Below are positions 62,443-64,000 of a stretch of 64,000 bases of DNA, piece by piece. The notes beneath the pieces are model-generated. The model did not search any database. It saw nothing but the letters and a program-made list of their open reading frames with translations, and was not told where the DNA came from. This stretch comes from Chitinophagales bacterium (GTDB lineage Bacteria > Bacteroidota > Bacteroidia > Chitinophagales > Chitinophagaceae): positions 21,584 through 85,583 of the forward strand of contig JAFLBM010000005.1 of NCBI GenBank assembly GCA_017303455.1. The letters are read 5' to 3'. Position 1 is the stretch's first letter. Every line of letters starts with the position of its first letter. Position numbers and translations under genes: made by a program.

Positions 62443-63705
62443 TTATAATTTAATAAACTCCACTCTCCGGTTCAATGCTTTGTTAGACGGAGTGTCATTG
62501 GCGGTTACAGGTTGTGTTTCTCCTTTGCCCTCTGTTTCAATACGGCTGGCATCAATGGCAAAAGATTTTACCAGTTCGTTCTTCACAGAAGCTGCCCGCC
62601 GTTTGGAAAGATCGAGATTCGCTGCGTCTGCACCATCAGCATCTGTATGGCCAACGATTTTAATCTTGACAGCAGGATTCTCCGTAAGCACGGCTGCGAT
62701 CTCTTTTAAGGTGGCATAGGAGGCTGGTTTCACCATGTCTTTATTCACATCGAAATAGATACCATAACTCACCAGTTTTCCCTCGGTGAGTAACTTGCTC
62801 CGCATATCAGGGTTGCCGATTGCAATACGGATATTACTGACCATAGCGGCCCCTTCTTCAAAACGGATCCGGTCCATTTTAACAGTGGTCAGTGGAAAGG
62901 CTTTGGGAAGATCGAAAATTTTTTGCTCATCCTGGTAAAGCCGTATCCTTGCTTTTTGCACCCAGACAGCAATATGATATTTTTTATTCTCCTCCTGGTA
63001 GTATTGCTGACCTTCTTTTGTACCGCTCAATCCCAGATCAGCACCTTCGTCACTATTTATATAGGTACGGTAACCGGTTCTTCCAAAATACTCACAACTG
63101 AAGAGGAAACCAGCTTTGCCCGGCACAGCTCCGTGATCGTATGATTTAGGATTGATACTTTGCAGCAGCCGGAAATCATAGCCCGCCATTCTTCCTTCTT
63201 CCCCTTTAATTGGAATGATGTCAAATTCAACCGTGTAATTATCCGGCAATTTTAATAATTCATCTGTCCAGATGGCTTCACGGGAAACAAATTTCATCCA
63301 GTGTCCGGGCAATAAATTGGTGGTAACGATTTCGGCGGATCCGTTGGTATTCCACAAGGCCGGGAAGTCGCCAATATTGTCCTGTCTGAAATCATCAAAG
63401 AAGATCACTTTTTCTCCGGGTACAAAATCGAATTTGGAGTAAGCAAGAAGAGATGGTACAGTATCCTGAACCGGCTTTTGTTCTGCATTTCCTGTTTTAA
63501 CAGGTGCTGGTTCTTTTGTTCCTTCCTGTGGCTCCTGTTTCTCTTTTTTGTCAAAGAGGCTGTCAACAGCTTGTTCGGTTTTCTTTTCGATTGCCTTGTT
63601 TGCTTTGCGTTCGAGAATTTTTTTGGGGTTAATGATCTGTGACTTTGCGTTGCTTGTTGTCATCAATAAACACACAGCAAGACCTATACATGTTACCGGG
63701 TTCAT
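62443..63705 (-). CDS. OmpA-family peptidoglycan-binding lipoprotein-like protein
   Basis: The 420-residue protein has a signal peptide (CIGLAVCLLMTTSNAKS). A Lys/Glu-rich spacer (KKILERKANKAIEKKTEQAV) and an unfamiliar beta domain (FDDFRQDNIGDFPALWNTNG) follow. The C-terminal OmpA domain shows VKIKIVGHTDADGADAANLDLSKRRAASVKNEL and SNKALNRRVEFIKL, which bind diaminopimelate peptidoglycan. It should tether the outer membrane to the cell wall. The binding partner of the central domain is unknown. Confidence 0.88.
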   Translation of the reverse strand: MNPVTCIGLAVCLLMTTSNAKSQIINPKKILERKANKAIEKKTEQAVDSLFDKKEKQEPQEGTKEPAPVKTGNAEQKPVQDTVPSLLAYSKFDFVPGEKVIFFDDFRQDNIGDFPALWNTNGSAEIVTTNLLPGHWMKFVSREAIWTDELLKLPDNYTVEFDIIPIKGEEGRMAGYDFRLLQSINPKSYDHGAVPGKAGFLFSCEYFGRTGYRTYINSDEGADLGLSGTKEGQQYYQEENKKYHIAVWVQKARIRLYQDEQKIFDLPKAFPLTTVKMDRIRFEEGAAMVSNIRIAIGNPDMRSKLLTEGKLVSYGIYFDVNKDMVKPASYATLKEIAAVLTENPAVKIKIVGHTDADGADAANLDLSKRRAASVKNELVKSFAIDASRIETEGKGETQPVTANDTPSNKALNRRVEFIKL

Positions 63706-63752
63706 ATAATAAGTTTAAAGCCTTAATTAAATGCGCCTTTAATCAACCGTTA

Positions 63753-64000
63753 TTATTTACCCGCATATGTCCGTACAAAATTCACCAGGTCACCGGGCAT
63801 TCTTGTTTTGCCAAAGGTGCCTTCGATGGCATCTTCATTGCCGGGTATTTTATTTTTAAAACCCGGCATATCTTTATGACCGGAGTAGATCTTATACAAT
63901 AATGCTCCGTCGGTCTGCTGCTGGAAGGCTGCAGTGGTAAAATCGGTCGGCGTATTATCCATCCTCAGTGCTCTTTTGCCATGTCCTTTTCCATCCATGC
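63753..64000 (-). CDS. C-type cytochrome, C-terminal part (partial)
   Basis: Only about 82 C-terminal residues are present; the gene runs out of the window. It reads MDGKGHGKRA, typical of the residues just after a CxxCH heme site, then KDMPGF with the axial Met ligand and DLVNFVRTYAGK, a classic cytochrome c C-terminal helix. The heme-attachment cysteines lie outside the window, so the assignment rests on the Met ligand and the helix. It probably carries electrons in the periplasm. Confidence 0.75.
   Translation of the reverse strand, partial: MDGKGHGKRALRMDNTPTDFTTAAFQQQTDGALLYKIYSGHKDMPGFKNKIPGNEDAIEGTFGKTRMPGDLVNFVRTYAGK

Noticed and set aside
1..64000. CRISPR arrays, prophage, IS elements or a defence island
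   Set aside because: No regularly spaced repeats, transposase, integrase, Cas or known defence proteins were seen; the only mobile element is the group I intron.

Overview
The window is a chromosomal segment of a Bacteroidota bacterium, most likely of the family Chitinophagaceae. The evidence is a SusC/SusD outer-membrane pair, a secreted protein ending in a gliding-motility/type IX secretion C-terminal domain with PKD repeats, a b558-type succinate dehydrogenase, Bacteroidota-type LptD/OstA/MlaD envelope genes, and promoter-like TAnnTTTG motifs in place of classical -10 boxes. Coding density is high, and most genes from about 38 to 62 kb look monocistronic. No phage, IS element or CRISPR array was seen.

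Layout. 1-2.9 kb: end of thrA, then thrB and thrC (threonine synthesis). 2.9-7.2 kb: a conserved unknown gene, then sdhCAB closed by a terminator. 7.2-15.6 kb: a PKD/type IX secreted protein divergent from a very large envelope protein, then ychF and a SpmA-SpmB fusion. 15.7-22.8 kb: an operon of SusC, SusD and a DUF4397 lipoprotein, with a DeoR-type regulator and a small beta-barrel protein upstream. 22.9-31.3 kb: envelope genes (OstA-like, MlaD-like, two amidases, divergent lptD, PlsC). 31.3-32.6 kb: a frameshifted GNAT gene and ung.

32.6-33.5 kb holds the most striking element: a tRNA-Arg(UCU) gene split between anticodon bases 34 and 35 by a 637-nt group I intron. P1-P4 and P6-P9 pairings can be drawn, and the R and S core segments closely resemble those of the Azoarcus tRNA-Ile intron. 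A 138-aa PD-(D/E)XK endonuclease of the I-Ssp6803I type lies in the P6 loop, and its stop codon lies inside the ribozyme core. A textbook Bacteroidota promoter precedes the tRNA and a strong terminator follows it.

34-38.4 kb carries hutH and hutU with a purine nucleoside phosphorylase on the opposite strand between them. hutU carries two in-frame insertions (about 16 and 27 codons) whose DNA looks like dispersed intergenic palindromic repeats. Related repeats lie in the neighbouring spacers. This resembles repeat-in-protein insertion as known for Rickettsia palindromic elements.

38.7-62.4 kb is a mosaic of single-gene accessory functions: an alpha/beta hydrolase, a diiron/MBL-fold protein, a GOB-like subclass B3 metallo-beta-lactamase with Gln at the first zinc-ligand position, GNAT, a luciferase-like monooxygenase, AraC regulator, methyltransferase, a CBM-bearing secreted protein, glucose-dehydrogenase-like lipoprotein, SDR, deacetylase, NIPSNAP, TMEM175, an orphan histidine kinase, an amidohydrolase-SnoaL fusion and a sortilin-like protein. 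The window ends with an OmpA-family protein and the C-terminus of a c-type cytochrome.
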